A stretch of DNA of 32,298 nt, taken from assembly GCF_900302495.1 (NCBI RefSeq), contig NZ_OMKW01000006.1, positions 1 to 32,298 of the forward strand, in the 5' to 3' direction. Shown piece after piece: positions 1 through 10,010 of the stretch. Source of the DNA: Pontivivens insulae (GTDB lineage: Bacteria > Pseudomonadota > Alphaproteobacteria > Rhodobacterales > Rhodobacteraceae). Position numbers and translations under genes: made by a program. The number at the start of each line of letters is the position of its first letter. The stretch's first letter is position 1. The notes beneath the pieces are model-generated. The model searched no databases and was not told the DNA's origin. It saw only the letters and a program-made list of their open reading frames with translations.

Positions 1-1552
<1,552 letters not shown>

Positions 1553-1556
1553 TTAG

Positions 1557-3179
1557 TCAGGCAGCCAGCCGCTCAAACAAGCGAGCGACAGCTTCCGCAC
1601 CCGGATCTACGTGGCCGCGCAATTGATCGGCATTCAAATATGCCGCTCGCCCGGCATTTGCTGTCTCCATATGCGCGGTCTGATTGGCTGCCGTCCGTGC
1701 CGCGGCGGCGGCAGCATTCAGGCCTTGATCAAGATGAGCGAGTGCCGGGTGCAGGGCGTCAACCATTGTACGATCACCCAGTTGCGCACCGCCAATCTCT
1801 TGCATTCTTGTCAATCCAGCCCGCAGAGCTTCCCGCATGGACATTCCGCTCGACGCAGCATCACCCGCTGCCGCGAAGAAAATCGCGAGGAGGACCCCAG
1901 AAGACCCGCCCATCGTCTGACTAAGCTCTTGTCCAATTGCGCGGTAGAGCTGCGTGTGATCCGCGAGTGGCAATTTATCCATGGAGCCGATCAGGGCACG
2001 CGCCGCACCAGCAAGTGTGGAACCGGTATCGCCATCACCGGACTTTGCATCCAGAAGGTTCAAGTCCCCTTCTGCTGCGATCATGATCTCGCAACAACGC
2101 GTGAGGAATTGCTGGGTCTTTTGATGAGCGGACGGCATCGGACGAATGGGCGCCAAACCATCGGGAAGTTCGCGCACATCGACGGAGACACGCTCCTCCA
2201 TCGTGGGCCAAGCCGACAACGGCGTTGAAGCGCTCAATGCCATAATGTCTTCCGGCCCTGCGGGATATACGCTCAAGGAAAAGCCGTGCATGTCCAACGA
2301 CGTCACCATACTGGCAGGCCCTATGACATGCCCGATCTGGCCGCCGATTTCCGACTGAATTAGCTCGTTGGCGATGACCGCCATTTCCAATTCGGACGTG
2401 CCGCCCAGGTTGTTGAGCAAGGCAACGTGGCGCACTCCACTTGGCATGGTCGCTTTCAGACGACTCACTACCGTTGCCATGGCGGCGCGCAGATCTGTGT
2501 AATCGATTTGCTCAATCCCGGCCTCGCCATGAATACCTAATCCAAGTTCTGCTTTGCCTGCTGGGATGCGGTTTTCCTTGGGCGCACCAGGGACCTGACA
2601 GGTATCGAGAGACATTCCGATTGTTCGCGTTCCGCCGATAACCCGTTCTGCTGCCGCAGCAACCGTTTTGAGATCAGAGCCAGCCTCAGCCAACGCGCCT
2701 GCAATCTTGTGAACAAATAGAGTTCCCGCGACCCCCCGCGCCTGCGGAAGATCGGGAAGGGCAATATCGTCATCGACCACAACCATGCGCACATTGAGGC
2801 CAAAGGCGCGAGCCCGTTCCGCCGCCAATCCGAAATTCAGGCGGTCGCCCGTATAGTTCTTAACGACCAGAAGACATCCTGCGGGGCCGGTGACGGCCAA
2901 AATACCGGCCAGCACGGCGTCAACGGACGGTGAGGCAAAGACGTCACCACACACCGCTGCCGTCAGCATGCCCGGCCCCACAAAACCGGCATGCGCAGGC
3001 TCGTGACCTGACCCACCACCCGACACGATTGCGACACGTGATTTATCCCAATCGGCCCTGACGACAACGCGAATGTGCGGATAGCCATCCAAGCGTGCCA
3101 ACCGTCCGCCGGACACTGCAATCAGACCGTCAATCGCGTCCTGAACGACCGTCTGCTTCTCATTGATGAATTGAGCCAT
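1557..3179 (-). CDS. Dihydroxyacetone kinase-type enzyme, DhaK-DhaL fusion
   Basis: This is an ATP-dependent kinase of the dihydroxyacetone kinase family, phosphorylating a short ketose such as dihydroxyacetone (or possibly a tetrulose) in the cytoplasm. Of 540 residues, about 1-330 form the DhaK substrate domain, with SGGGSGHEPAHAGFVG near the start and LGLGIHGEAGIEQ, whose His is the residue that binds the substrate carbonyl covalently in this family. Residues from about 345 form the DhaL nucleotide domain, with the metal-binding SGDGDTGSTLAGAA and the TMGGSSGVLL segment. The fusion means it uses ATP itself and needs no phosphotransferase partner. It starts 11 bp after the upstream ABC ATPase gene and closes the transport operon, so it probably acts on the imported substrate. 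The exact substrate is not readable from sequence: related enzymes also act on erythrulose and similar sugars. Confidence 0.88.
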   Translation of the reverse strand: MAQFINEKQTVVQDAIDGLIAVSGGRLARLDGYPHIRVVVRADWDKSRVAIVSGGGSGHEPAHAGFVGPGMLTAAVCGDVFASPSVDAVLAGILAVTGPAGCLLVVKNYTGDRLNFGLAAERARAFGLNVRMVVVDDDIALPDLPQARGVAGTLFVHKIAGALAEAGSDLKTVAAAAERVIGGTRTIGMSLDTCQVPGAPKENRIPAGKAELGLGIHGEAGIEQIDYTDLRAAMATVVSRLKATMPSGVRHVALLNNLGGTSELEMAVIANELIQSEIGGQIGHVIGPASMVTSLDMHGFSLSVYPAGPEDIMALSASTPLSAWPTMEERVSVDVRELPDGLAPIRPMPSAHQKTQQFLTRCCEIMIAAEGDLNLLDAKSGDGDTGSTLAGAARALIGSMDKLPLADHTQLYRAIGQELSQTMGGSSGVLLAIFFAAAGDAASSGMSMREALRAGLTRMQEIGGAQLGDRTMVDALHPALAHLDQGLNAAAAAARTAANQTAHMETANAGRAAYLNADQLRGHVDPGAEAVARLFERLAA

Positions 3180-3190
3180 GTCTCTGTTCC

Positions 3191-4186
3191 TTAGAAGATG
3201 CGATCGCCAGATGCGTCGAAGAAGTACGGATTCTGCGGCGAAATTCTGAGCGTTTCGCCGCCTGTGAGTTCAGTGTGCGCGTCGGTCACTGTCGTGACCT
3301 CGTGACTGTCCATGCGCAGGTGTAGACGAGTTTGATCACCCAATCGCTCCACCCGTTGAACAGTTGCCGGAATGCCTTCGCCCTGCCGGATATGCTCAGG
3401 TCGCAGCCCGATATGGGTTGCACCGTTCGGAGCGTGCCCGAAAAGATCTGCGGGAAGAATATTGATCCGCGGCTGACCCAGACGGCTGGCAGCGTAGATA
3501 CTGACCGGGTTTTCATAGATCTCACGCGGTGTGCCGAACTGAACCAGACGCCCGCGATCCAGTACACCGACATGTGTCGCCATGGTCATCGCCTCAATCT
3601 GATCATGCGTGACGTAGAGCAATGTTGAGCCACGCTCCGACTGGATGGATTTCAACTCAACCCTCAGATCGGCGCGCAGCTTTGCGTCCAGGGAAGACAG
3701 TGGTTCATCCATCAAGAAGACACTTGGATCTCTCACCAGGGCGCGACCGATGGAAACGCGCTGCATCTCGCCCCCTGACAAGGCAGTGGCTTTATTGTCC
3801 ATCTTATGCGCGATTTGCAGAACCTCTGCGACCATCTGAACTTTACTGCTGATGATCTCTTCAGGTGTCTTCAGCAGAGGCGACCGCAATGGAAAGGCAA
3901 GATTGTCCCTTACTGTCAGGTGCGGATAGAGCGAGTACTGCTGAAAAACCATTGCAACATTGCGCTGGCTTGGCGTCAGCGACGCCATCGACCGACCATC
4001 AAAGAAGACTTCACCTTCATCTGGCAAATCCAGTCCCGAGACCATCCGCAGTGTCGTTGTCTTTCCTGCTCCGGTTGGGCCGAGAAGAACGACGAACGCG
4101 CCATCCGGTACGGTCATTGAGACGTTATCAAGTGCCGTCACATCACCAAAGCGGCGTGTGACATTTCTTAGTTCCACCTCAGCCAT
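3191..4186 (-). CDS. ABC transporter ATPase, MalK/UgpC type (second of two)
   Basis: This cytoplasmic ATPase subunit drives a sugar or polyol importer. In 331 residues it shows Walker A GPTGAGKTT, Q-loop VFQQYSLYPHL, signature LSGGEMQRVSIGRAL, Walker B VFLMDEPLSSLDAK and the switch HDQIEAMTMA. A C-terminal TOBE-like region follows, with GLRPEHI as in MalK/UgpC. Its ATG at 4186 overlaps the end of the previous ATPase gene by 8 nt, so the two are co-translated. Two different ATPases in one operon suggest a heterodimeric motor, as in the glycerol transporter GlpSTPQV of Rhizobium. This is the usual CUT1 length. I see no inactivating change. Confidence 0.93.
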   Translation of the reverse strand: MAEVELRNVTRRFGDVTALDNVSMTVPDGAFVVLLGPTGAGKTTTLRMVSGLDLPDEGEVFFDGRSMASLTPSQRNVAMVFQQYSLYPHLTVRDNLAFPLRSPLLKTPEEIISSKVQMVAEVLQIAHKMDNKATALSGGEMQRVSIGRALVRDPSVFLMDEPLSSLDAKLRADLRVELKSIQSERGSTLLYVTHDQIEAMTMATHVGVLDRGRLVQFGTPREIYENPVSIYAASRLGQPRINILPADLFGHAPNGATHIGLRPEHIRQGEGIPATVQRVERLGDQTRLHLRMDSHEVTTVTDAHTELTGGETLRISPQNPYFFDASGDRIF

Positions 4187-5276
4187 TCTGGATCACCTTC
4201 TCATTTGCAACTGATCGTAGTGCCCTTCCCGATTGCGTGTCGAACAGCGTTACAGATCGCGGATCGGGTCGAATACCGGTTGTGACGTCGATTGGAACAA
4301 CTCTATCTGATGGAACACGCGCCTTAACCTCACCAAAAGCTGTCGTGAGCGTGACGATCTGCGTCGTTCCAAGGTATTCACTCGCCAGAACACGCCCGCG
4401 GATTGGAGCATCATCTTCCAACGTCACATGCTCCGGTCGGAAGCCAAGTGTCAGCTGACCGCTCCCGGTTTCACGAACGGTGGGGATCGTCAGACGTGCA
4501 TCGCCAACAAGAACAGCAGAGTCATTCGGTGCAACATTTCCTTGGAACGTAAGGAAGTTCATTGAGGGTGAGCCAAGGAACTTGGCCACAAACATTGTAG
4601 CGGGCCAATCATAGATCTCTTGTGGGACGCCAAACTGCTCCACCACGCCATGGTTCATCACGACAATCTTGTCGCCCATCTGCATCGCTTCGAGTTGGTC
4701 ATGTGTCACATAGACTGTCGTGGCTCTCATACGATTGTGCAGCGCCCGCAGTTCTTCGCTCATATGTTCACGAAATTCAGCATCCAGCGCACCCAACGGT
4801 TCGTCCATGAAAAACGCCTTTGGGTCCCTGACGATCGCCCGGCCGAGCGCGACCCTCTGCCGGTCCCCACCGGATAGTCCGCCGACAGGCTTTGACAGTA
4901 TGTCCTCGATGCCAAGTATCCGGGCAACTTCACGAACCTTTGTTTCGGCGTCCGCCTTCGACATCCCTTGGGACCGCAGCGGATAACTGATGTTTCCACC
5001 AACATTCATGTGTGGGTAGAGGGCGAACATCTGGAAAACAAATGCAATGTCTCGCTGGCTTGCCGGTCGCTGACCAACTTCCTCTCCGTCGATGTAGATC
5101 TCGCCAGAAGTGGGCAACTCCAGTCCAGCCATCATGCGCAGCGTCGTGGTCTTACCGCACCCAGACGGCCCCAACAGCATGAAGAACTCACCATCCTCGA
5201 TCGTGAAAGTTGAGGACTGGACGGCGGTGAATGCCCCGAACTCCTTACGGACGTTCTCTATCCTTATCTGTGCCAT
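4179..5276 (-). CDS. ABC transporter ATPase, MalK/UgpC type (first of two)
   Basis: ATPase subunit of the same importer, 365 residues. It has Walker A GPSGCGKTT, Q-loop VFQMFALYPHM, a signature with Asp in place of Gln (LSGGDRQRVALGRA), Walker B AFFMDEPLGALDAE and the switch His in VTHDQLEAMQM. A regulatory C-terminus follows with LGFRPEHVTLED. The start at 5276 (MAQIRIENVRKEFG) was chosen because the family begins there; the longer open frame upstream is a shadow of the permease end. It follows the small membrane-protein gene by a few bases and overlaps the next ATPase gene by 8 nt. The LSGGD variant is seen in other importers and should still be active. Confidence 0.93.
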   Translation of the reverse strand: MAQIRIENVRKEFGAFTAVQSSTFTIEDGEFFMLLGPSGCGKTTTLRMMAGLELPTSGEIYIDGEEVGQRPASQRDIAFVFQMFALYPHMNVGGNISYPLRSQGMSKADAETKVREVARILGIEDILSKPVGGLSGGDRQRVALGRAIVRDPKAFFMDEPLGALDAEFREHMSEELRALHNRMRATTVYVTHDQLEAMQMGDKIVVMNHGVVEQFGVPQEIYDWPATMFVAKFLGSPSMNFLTFQGNVAPNDSAVLVGDARLTIPTVRETGSGQLTLGFRPEHVTLEDDAPIRGRVLASEYLGTTQIVTLTTAFGEVKARVPSDRVVPIDVTTGIRPDPRSVTLFDTQSGRALRSVANEKVIQNG

Positions 5277-5281
5277 GGTCC

Positions 5282-5470
5282 TTACTCCGGGAAATGACTG
5301 ACGATGATAAACATCACCGTGCCAACAAGGGTGACGACAAATGAGTACGAGTAGATCGTGATTGAGATCGGCTGCATCAGCATTACGACACCCAAAGCGA
5401 TCAAGATCGAGGCGACCATCTCCCATGCGCCGCGTCGAAAACGCAGCAGGTCTTTGAAAAAGCGTGTCAT
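5282..5470 (-). CDS. Small two-helix membrane protein in the transporter operon
   Basis: A 62-residue product, starting at ATG 5470, which overlaps the stop of the upstream permease as ATGA. After a short basic N-terminus (MTRFFKDLLRFRRGAWE) there are two hydrophobic helices, about residues 17-34 and 39-58. I do not recognise the family. The glycerol ABC importers with two ATPases also carry a small membrane protein near the same place, but I cannot claim homology. The overlap on one side and the 5-bp gap on the other make it a true operon member. A role as an accessory subunit or stabiliser of the permease is inference. Confidence 0.72.
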   Translation of the reverse strand: MTRFFKDLLRFRRGAWEMVASILIALGVVMLMQPISITIYSYSFVVTLVGTVMFIIVSHFPE

Positions 5471-6405
5471 TTTCGAACAGCTCCGAATGTGATCCCGCGT
5501 AGAAGGTGTTTCCTGAGCAAGATCGTGAAGACCATGACCGGTACGAGGAAAATCGTGGCGCCAGCAGCAACGGCCGGCCAATCCTGCCCACCAACTCCGA
5601 TGATGGTTGGAATAAACGGCGGGGCGGTCTGAGCAGTGCCAGAGGTCAGAAGCACGGCAAAGGCGTATTCGTTCCAGGCAAAGATCAAACAGAAGATCGC
5701 CGTCGATGCGATGCCCGTCGCAGCCTGTGGCAACACCACTTTGTAGAAGGCCTGAAAGCGGGTGTAGCCATCGATAAGTGCCGCTTCCTCATACTCGATG
5801 GGGATTTCGTCGATGAAGCCCTTCAACAGCCATACCGACAACGACAGGTTCACCGCGGTGTAGAGCAAGATCATTCCTGCATGGGTATCGTTTAAGCCAA
5901 GTTGCCGGAACATAAGGAAAATCGGGATCGCGACTGCGATCGGTGGCATCATCCGGGTTGAGAGGATGAAGAACAGTAGATCATCCTTCAGCGGTACTCG
6001 GAAGCGAGAGAACGCGTAGGCCGCCGCAGTGCCAAGAACGATACATAGGAACGTAGAACCAAATCCGATGATGACGGAATTGAGGAAGCGTTCCCCGTAT
6101 CGAGATGGGCCGGTTATGACCATATCATACTGGCGTACAATGCGATCATACCATGTTGTGGGTTCACCTAACTCAGCCAGCATATCTTCTGTTGCACGCG
6201 TTCTGGACGTGAAGAGGTTTACGTAACCTTCGACTGTCGGCTCAAATACAACCTTTGGTGGATATGCGATTGCATCAGCGGGGGACTTAAAACCCGTAGC
6301 GATGATCCAAAGCAGCGGCATAATCGTGATGAGCGCGTACCCGACGACCAGTACACCGGCGAACCATTTCTGCCGATTTGACGGCTCAGTGACTGAAAAA
6401 CTCAT
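5467..6405 (-). CDS. ABC sugar/polyol permease, MalG type
   Basis: Inner-membrane subunit of the importer, 312 residues, with six predicted membrane segments (the first about residues 14-36). The conserved cytoplasmic EAA loop, EYEEAALIDGYTRFQAFYKVVLP, docks on the ATPases. The large periplasmic loop between the first two helices (about residues 45-105) is longer than in many MalG proteins. The C-terminus LLRKHLLRGITFGAVRK is typical of the family. Start and stop overlap both neighbours as ATGA, so the permeases and the small membrane protein are coupled. It is the CUT1-type partner of the permease upstream. Confidence 0.93.
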   Translation of the reverse strand: MSFSVTEPSNRQKWFAGVLVVGYALITIMPLLWIIATGFKSPADAIAYPPKVVFEPTVEGYVNLFTSRTRATEDMLAELGEPTTWYDRIVRQYDMVITGPSRYGERFLNSVIIGFGSTFLCIVLGTAAAYAFSRFRVPLKDDLLFFILSTRMMPPIAVAIPIFLMFRQLGLNDTHAGMILLYTAVNLSLSVWLLKGFIDEIPIEYEEAALIDGYTRFQAFYKVVLPQAATGIASTAIFCLIFAWNEYAFAVLLTSGTAQTAPPFIPTIIGVGGQDWPAVAAGATIFLVPVMVFTILLRKHLLRGITFGAVRK

Positions 6406-7349
6406 CGTTCCTTAACCTTGTTGAGGGCTTTCACGTAGATCGACGCCAGACCAAAGACTGTGACGAACAGGATCACGGCGTAGGCAGAGGAATAGCCTGT
6501 ACGCCATTTTTCAAAGGCCTCCCGCTTCAGATCGATGGATGTCAGCGTTGTGATCGACCCCGGTCCGCCACCTGTCAGCTGCACGACAAGATCGAACATT
6601 TTGAAGTTCTCAATTCCGCGGAATAGCACCGCCAGCATTAGGAAGGGCAACGCCATGGGAATTGTGATCGTCCAGAATTGGCGCCACTTGCTAGCACGGT
6701 CACATTCAGCAGCTTCGTAGATGCTGTCGGGGATCGAGCGGAGTCCAGCCAGGCAGATCAGCATTACGAAGGGCGTCCACATCCACGTGTCGACGATGAC
6801 AATGGCCCATGGGGCGAGGTGTGTGTCGCCGATCATCGAAAAGCTCGAAGGATCGGCACCGGTCAGAAACCCGATCACATAATTGAACAGACCGATCTGC
6901 GGCTGGTATAGGAATGTCCAGAAGTTACCGACAACCGCCGGGCTCAACATCATTGGGAACACGATGATCGTGGTCCACATGTCGTTGCCCTTGAATTTCT
7001 TGTTAATCAGGTAGGCGAGTGCAAACCCGATCAGAACCTGCAAGACAATCGTCCAAAGCAGGAAGTGAGCCGTGGCCTGCATAGTGTTCCAGATGTCGGC
7101 GTCATTGAGGATACGCTCGTAGTTTCGCAGCCCAACCCACTCAACATCATTGTTGGGTCGATTGACCCTGAAATTTGTGAAGCTCAGGCGGATCGTCCAG
7201 ATCAACGGAAAGATGTTGACCGCAAGTAGAAGAAAGATCGACGGCGCAACAAAGATCCAAGCGATTGCCCGGTCCGACAGGCCACGAACCTTGTTCGCGA
7301 TAGGATCAGGCGTCGCATGCGCGATCGCATCGATCGGTTTGTAAGACAT
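6402..7349 (-). CDS. ABC sugar/polyol permease, MalF/UgpA type
   Basis: The other inner-membrane subunit, 315 residues. A hydrophilic N-terminus (MSYKPIDAIAHATPDPIANKVRG) precedes about six membrane helices. The EAA loop is IPDSIYEAAECDRASKWRQFWTITIP read in parts: IYEAAECDRASKW, then FWTITIPMALP. I chose the ATG at 7349, which has AAGG about 10 nt upstream, over an open frame that begins at 7433 inside the intergenic hairpin. The stop overlaps the next permease start (ATGA). It is separated from the binding-protein gene by about 145 bp with two hairpins, which probably lowers permease expression relative to the binding protein. Confidence 0.93.
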   Translation of the reverse strand: MSYKPIDAIAHATPDPIANKVRGLSDRAIAWIFVAPSIFLLLAVNIFPLIWTIRLSFTNFRVNRPNNDVEWVGLRNYERILNDADIWNTMQATAHFLLWTIVLQVLIGFALAYLINKKFKGNDMWTTIIVFPMMLSPAVVGNFWTFLYQPQIGLFNYVIGFLTGADPSSFSMIGDTHLAPWAIVIVDTWMWTPFVMLICLAGLRSIPDSIYEAAECDRASKWRQFWTITIPMALPFLMLAVLFRGIENFKMFDLVVQLTGGGPGSITTLTSIDLKREAFEKWRTGYSSAYAVILFVTVFGLASIYVKALNKVKER

Positions 7350-7418
7350 TTTACTGTACCTTGTGACAGCCCTGCAGATCACTGAAAGCGTGATTTGCAG
7401 GGCGGACTTTGAGAAAAG

Positions 7419-7488
7419 GCCCCTAGCGCTCAAGCTGGCCCTTTGCGCTAGGGGCAGTGCCGCCCAGACGGGAAGGATGAAGGGCGGC
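7419..7488 (-). promoter_or_regulatory. Two intergenic hairpins between binding protein and permease genes
   Basis: Arms GCCCCTAGCGC (7419-7429) and GCGCTAGGGGC (7445-7455) are perfectly complementary over 11 bp. On the minus strand the hairpin is followed by CTTTTCTC. A second pair, GCCGCCC (7459-7465) and GGGCGGC (7482-7488), lies nearer the binding-protein stop. Such structures after binding-protein genes commonly protect the upstream message from 3' decay or act as partial terminators. This gives more binding protein than membrane subunits. Confidence 0.65.
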
Positions 7489-7495
7489 TAGCCGA

Positions 7496-8827
7496 TTAGA
7501 GCTTGCCTTCGTCTTCAAAGACCTCGACCCAGTCCCCCACAAGACCGTCGAGCGCTTCCTCGGCTGTACCTTCGCCAGCAACAACGTAGTTGTGGACGCG
7601 TGCCTGCATTGCGAGAAGCAATTCGGCATAGGCAGGATCAGCCCAGAAGTCCTTCACGATGGCCATAGAGTCCAAGAAGGTCTGTGCGTAGGGCTGGCTG
7701 CTGGCAAAATCTGGATCCTCTACAACTGCATTCAATGCAGAGTAGCCACCGAGCTCCCACCACCGTGCTTGCACTTCAGGCTGCGCAAACCACTGAATGT
7801 ATTCGAGCGCGGCATCCTGATTATCGGAATAGGACACCACGGAAATACCCTGTCCACCCAGCTGCGCAAACTGCCCTGCCGGACCGGCGGGGTTCGGGAA
7901 GTAACCAGATCGATCGCCGCCAACATTCGGATCAGCATTCACGCCGGGCCAGATGAAGGCAAAGTTCATCTGCATCGCGACTTGGCCCGATTTGTAGGCG
8001 TCGATGTTCTCACCCATGTACCAGTTGGAAGAGCCCGGCGGCGTCGCCGTTTCGTAAAGGTCGCGATAGAATTCCAGACCGGCAATTGCGCCTTCGGAAT
8101 TCACAAAGCCTTCGAGATCATAGGGCTGGTCCGGGTTCTCGTATTCGAAACCATAGTTGTAGAGCGCGTTCGTGACGCCCATCGTGATGCCTTCGGAACC
8201 GCGCTCAGTATAGATCGCTGCACCATAGACTGTCGTCCCGTCGATCTCGCGACCTTGGAAAAACTGTGCAATATCGCGAAGTTCATCTAGTGTCTGCGGC
8301 ACGCCGAGTTCACGACCGTACTCTGCAGAGAATGCTGCACGAATGTCCTCACGCTCAAACCAGTCGCGCCGATACGTCCAGCCGACGACATCACCAAATG
8401 CAGGCAAAGCCCAATAGTTCGGTGTGCCCTTTGGCCATTCGGAGTAGCCGGTCACGGTGGCAGGGATAAAGTCATCCATGCTGATGCCGTTAGCATCGAA
8501 GAAGTCATTGAGCTGGACATAATGGCCCTGCTCCGCCCCGCCACCGATCCATTGGCTGTCACCGATCATCAGATCGCAGAGGCCGCCGCCAGAGTTGAGT
8601 TCGTTCAGCATCCGATCGGCAAAGTTCGGCCAAGGCACAAACTCAAAATTCATGTTGTGTCCGGACTGCTCCTCGAAGTCCCGGCTCAGTTCAACAAGAG
8701 CGTTCGCCGGATCCCAGGCAGCCCAGCACAATGTCAGGTCAACACCATGACCATCAGCCAAAACCGGTGAAGACACCGCCAGCGCGAGACACATTGAAGC
8801 GGTTGAAGCCAGTAAGTTCTTTTTCAT
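7496..8827 (-). CDS. Periplasmic substrate-binding protein, family 1 (sugar/polyol ABC importer)
   Basis: A 443-residue solute-binding protein that captures the substrate in the periplasm and delivers it to the permeases encoded downstream. An N-terminal signal peptide of about 24 residues ends in SSPVLADG. The mature protein begins VDLTLCWAAWDPANALVELS and has the family-1 pattern, with MIGDSQWIGG and the C-terminal AMQARVHNYVVAGEGTAEEALDGL. The ATG at 8827 has GGGAGGA at ideal spacing. It is the first gene of the operon. The promoter region carries two copies of the TGAGGT..ACCTCA operator shared with the LacI-type gene. It is clearly paralogous to the protein encoded at 10011-11336. Confidence 0.94.
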   Translation of the reverse strand: MKKNLLASTASMCLALAVSSPVLADGHGVDLTLCWAAWDPANALVELSRDFEEQSGHNMNFEFVPWPNFADRMLNELNSGGGLCDLMIGDSQWIGGGAEQGHYVQLNDFFDANGISMDDFIPATVTGYSEWPKGTPNYWALPAFGDVVGWTYRRDWFEREDIRAAFSAEYGRELGVPQTLDELRDIAQFFQGREIDGTTVYGAAIYTERGSEGITMGVTNALYNYGFEYENPDQPYDLEGFVNSEGAIAGLEFYRDLYETATPPGSSNWYMGENIDAYKSGQVAMQMNFAFIWPGVNADPNVGGDRSGYFPNPAGPAGQFAQLGGQGISVVSYSDNQDAALEYIQWFAQPEVQARWWELGGYSALNAVVEDPDFASSQPYAQTFLDSMAIVKDFWADPAYAELLLAMQARVHNYVVAGEGTAEEALDGLVGDWVEVFEDEGKL

Positions 8828-8886
8828 CCATTCCTCCCAGAACGCTTGAGACCGATACTCTCCCGATCGGCTGGGTTGACGTTATT

Positions 8887-8902
8887 TGAGGTGCGTACCT
8901 CA
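8887..8902. promoter_or_regulatory. Predicted LacI-type operator, copy 1
   Basis: TGAGGTGCGTACCTCA, a 16-bp near-perfect palindrome with the central CG typical of LacI-family sites. It lies 60 bp upstream of the binding-protein ATG. It is embedded in a longer dyad (TTTGAG..CTCAAA). Confidence 0.8.
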
Positions 8903-8916
8903 AATCAAGCAATTTC

Positions 8917-8932
8917 TGAGGTTCGTACCTCA
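8917..8932. promoter_or_regulatory. Predicted LacI-type operator, copy 2
   Basis: TGAGGTTCGTACCTCA, the same motif exactly 30 bp from copy 1, close to three helical turns. Cooperative binding on one face of the DNA is therefore possible. It lies 62 bp upstream of the regulator's GTG and so could also autoregulate. Confidence 0.8.
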
Positions 8933-8993
8933 AGTGTCTTGTGCAAGCCGTGAGAGTTTGTGACAATCATGAGAAATAAAAGGAAATTTAGCC

Positions 8994-10010
8994 GTGCGTC
9001 CGACCACAAAAGACCTCGCAAAAGCCGCCGGAGTAAGCCTTGCCAGCGTTGATCGCGTCTTGAACGACCGCGGCGGCGTTGGCAAAAAAACCGTCGCCGC
9101 AGTCCATGAGGCAATCGAACGAATCGGATTCACGCGCAACGTCAGCGCCGCAAACCTCGCGCGAGGCAAGACATATGAGTTTCGATTCCTGCTGCCCGAA
9201 GATGGCGGAGAGTTTGTCGGCAAACTCTACGACCGGATCGATGAAGCATCCCAGATGTTTGAAGAAGAAGGAATAAAGGTCAGCACTGCGGCGATCCCTG
9301 CGCTTGATGCCCATCGCACTGCGGCAATGCTTGCCGAAATTGGTGCGAAGGCAGATGGAATTGCATTGATGTCGCCGGACTCACCACAGGTCCGCGATGC
9401 TGCACTAAGACTCCAGAAAGATGGCAAGCATATCCTGAAGCTCTTCTCCGGAAAGGGCGTGGATGAGATCGCGCCAGTCGGCATCGACAACAAGGCTGCG
9501 GGCGCAACCGCAGCGCAAATCTTGGGGCGCTTCACCCCGAGCGGTCCCGGCGAAGTTCTTGTTTTTGCTGACACAATGAGCGCACAAGACAGTATTGAAC
9601 GACGCCTTGGTTTCGATGCGTTTCTGGCAGAACGCTTTCCAAACCTAACCGCACTACCCTCACTGGAAACATATAGGCAGCCTGCAAGAGCGGTTACAAT
9701 CGCCAGCAACGCTGCTCGCAACCATAGCAACGTCGTCGCCGCCTACGTGATGTCACCTGAAGCTGCCGTAACCGTCAACGCACTCAAGGTGGCATTTGAC
9801 CTGAACAACCTCACGGTCATTGCCCACGAGCGAACGGACTACACCGAAGCCGCACTACGCGCCGGAGAGATCGACGCGCTGATTGCTCAGAACCCAGGTC
9901 ATGTTGTGCGAAGCGCAATTCGCCAGATGAGAGCGCGGTGTGAAAACAGAGGGATCGTTGCATCGCAGGAAGCGATCAGAATTGAGATTCTGCTGGAGGC
10001 AAATCTCTGA
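8994..10010 (+). CDS. LacI-family transcriptional regulator
   Basis: A 338-residue DNA-binding regulator. Residues 4-23 (TTKDLAKAAGVSLASVDRVL) form the helix-turn-helix, with a hinge-helix region near 45-55. The rest is a periplasmic-binding-protein-like ligand domain resembling sugar-binding regulators (VGIDNKAAG, followed by DTMSAQDSIERRLGFDAFL). It starts at GTG 8994 with AAAGGAAA upstream. It is divergent from the transport operon. The palindromes in the shared intergenic region, plus a third before the second binding-protein gene, are its likely binding sites. Its stop codon directly abuts the stop codon of the convergent gene. The ligand is probably the transported sugar or polyol, or its phosphate. 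Confidence 0.93.
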   Translation: MRPTTKDLAKAAGVSLASVDRVLNDRGGVGKKTVAAVHEAIERIGFTRNVSAANLARGKTYEFRFLLPEDGGEFVGKLYDRIDEASQMFEEEGIKVSTAAIPALDAHRTAAMLAEIGAKADGIALMSPDSPQVRDAALRLQKDGKHILKLFSGKGVDEIAPVGIDNKAAGATAAQILGRFTPSGPGEVLVFADTMSAQDSIERRLGFDAFLAERFPNLTALPSLETYRQPARAVTIASNAARNHSNVVAAYVMSPEAAVTVNALKVAFDLNNLTVIAHERTDYTEAALRAGEIDALIAQNPGHVVRSAIRQMRARCENRGIVASQEAIRIEILLEANL

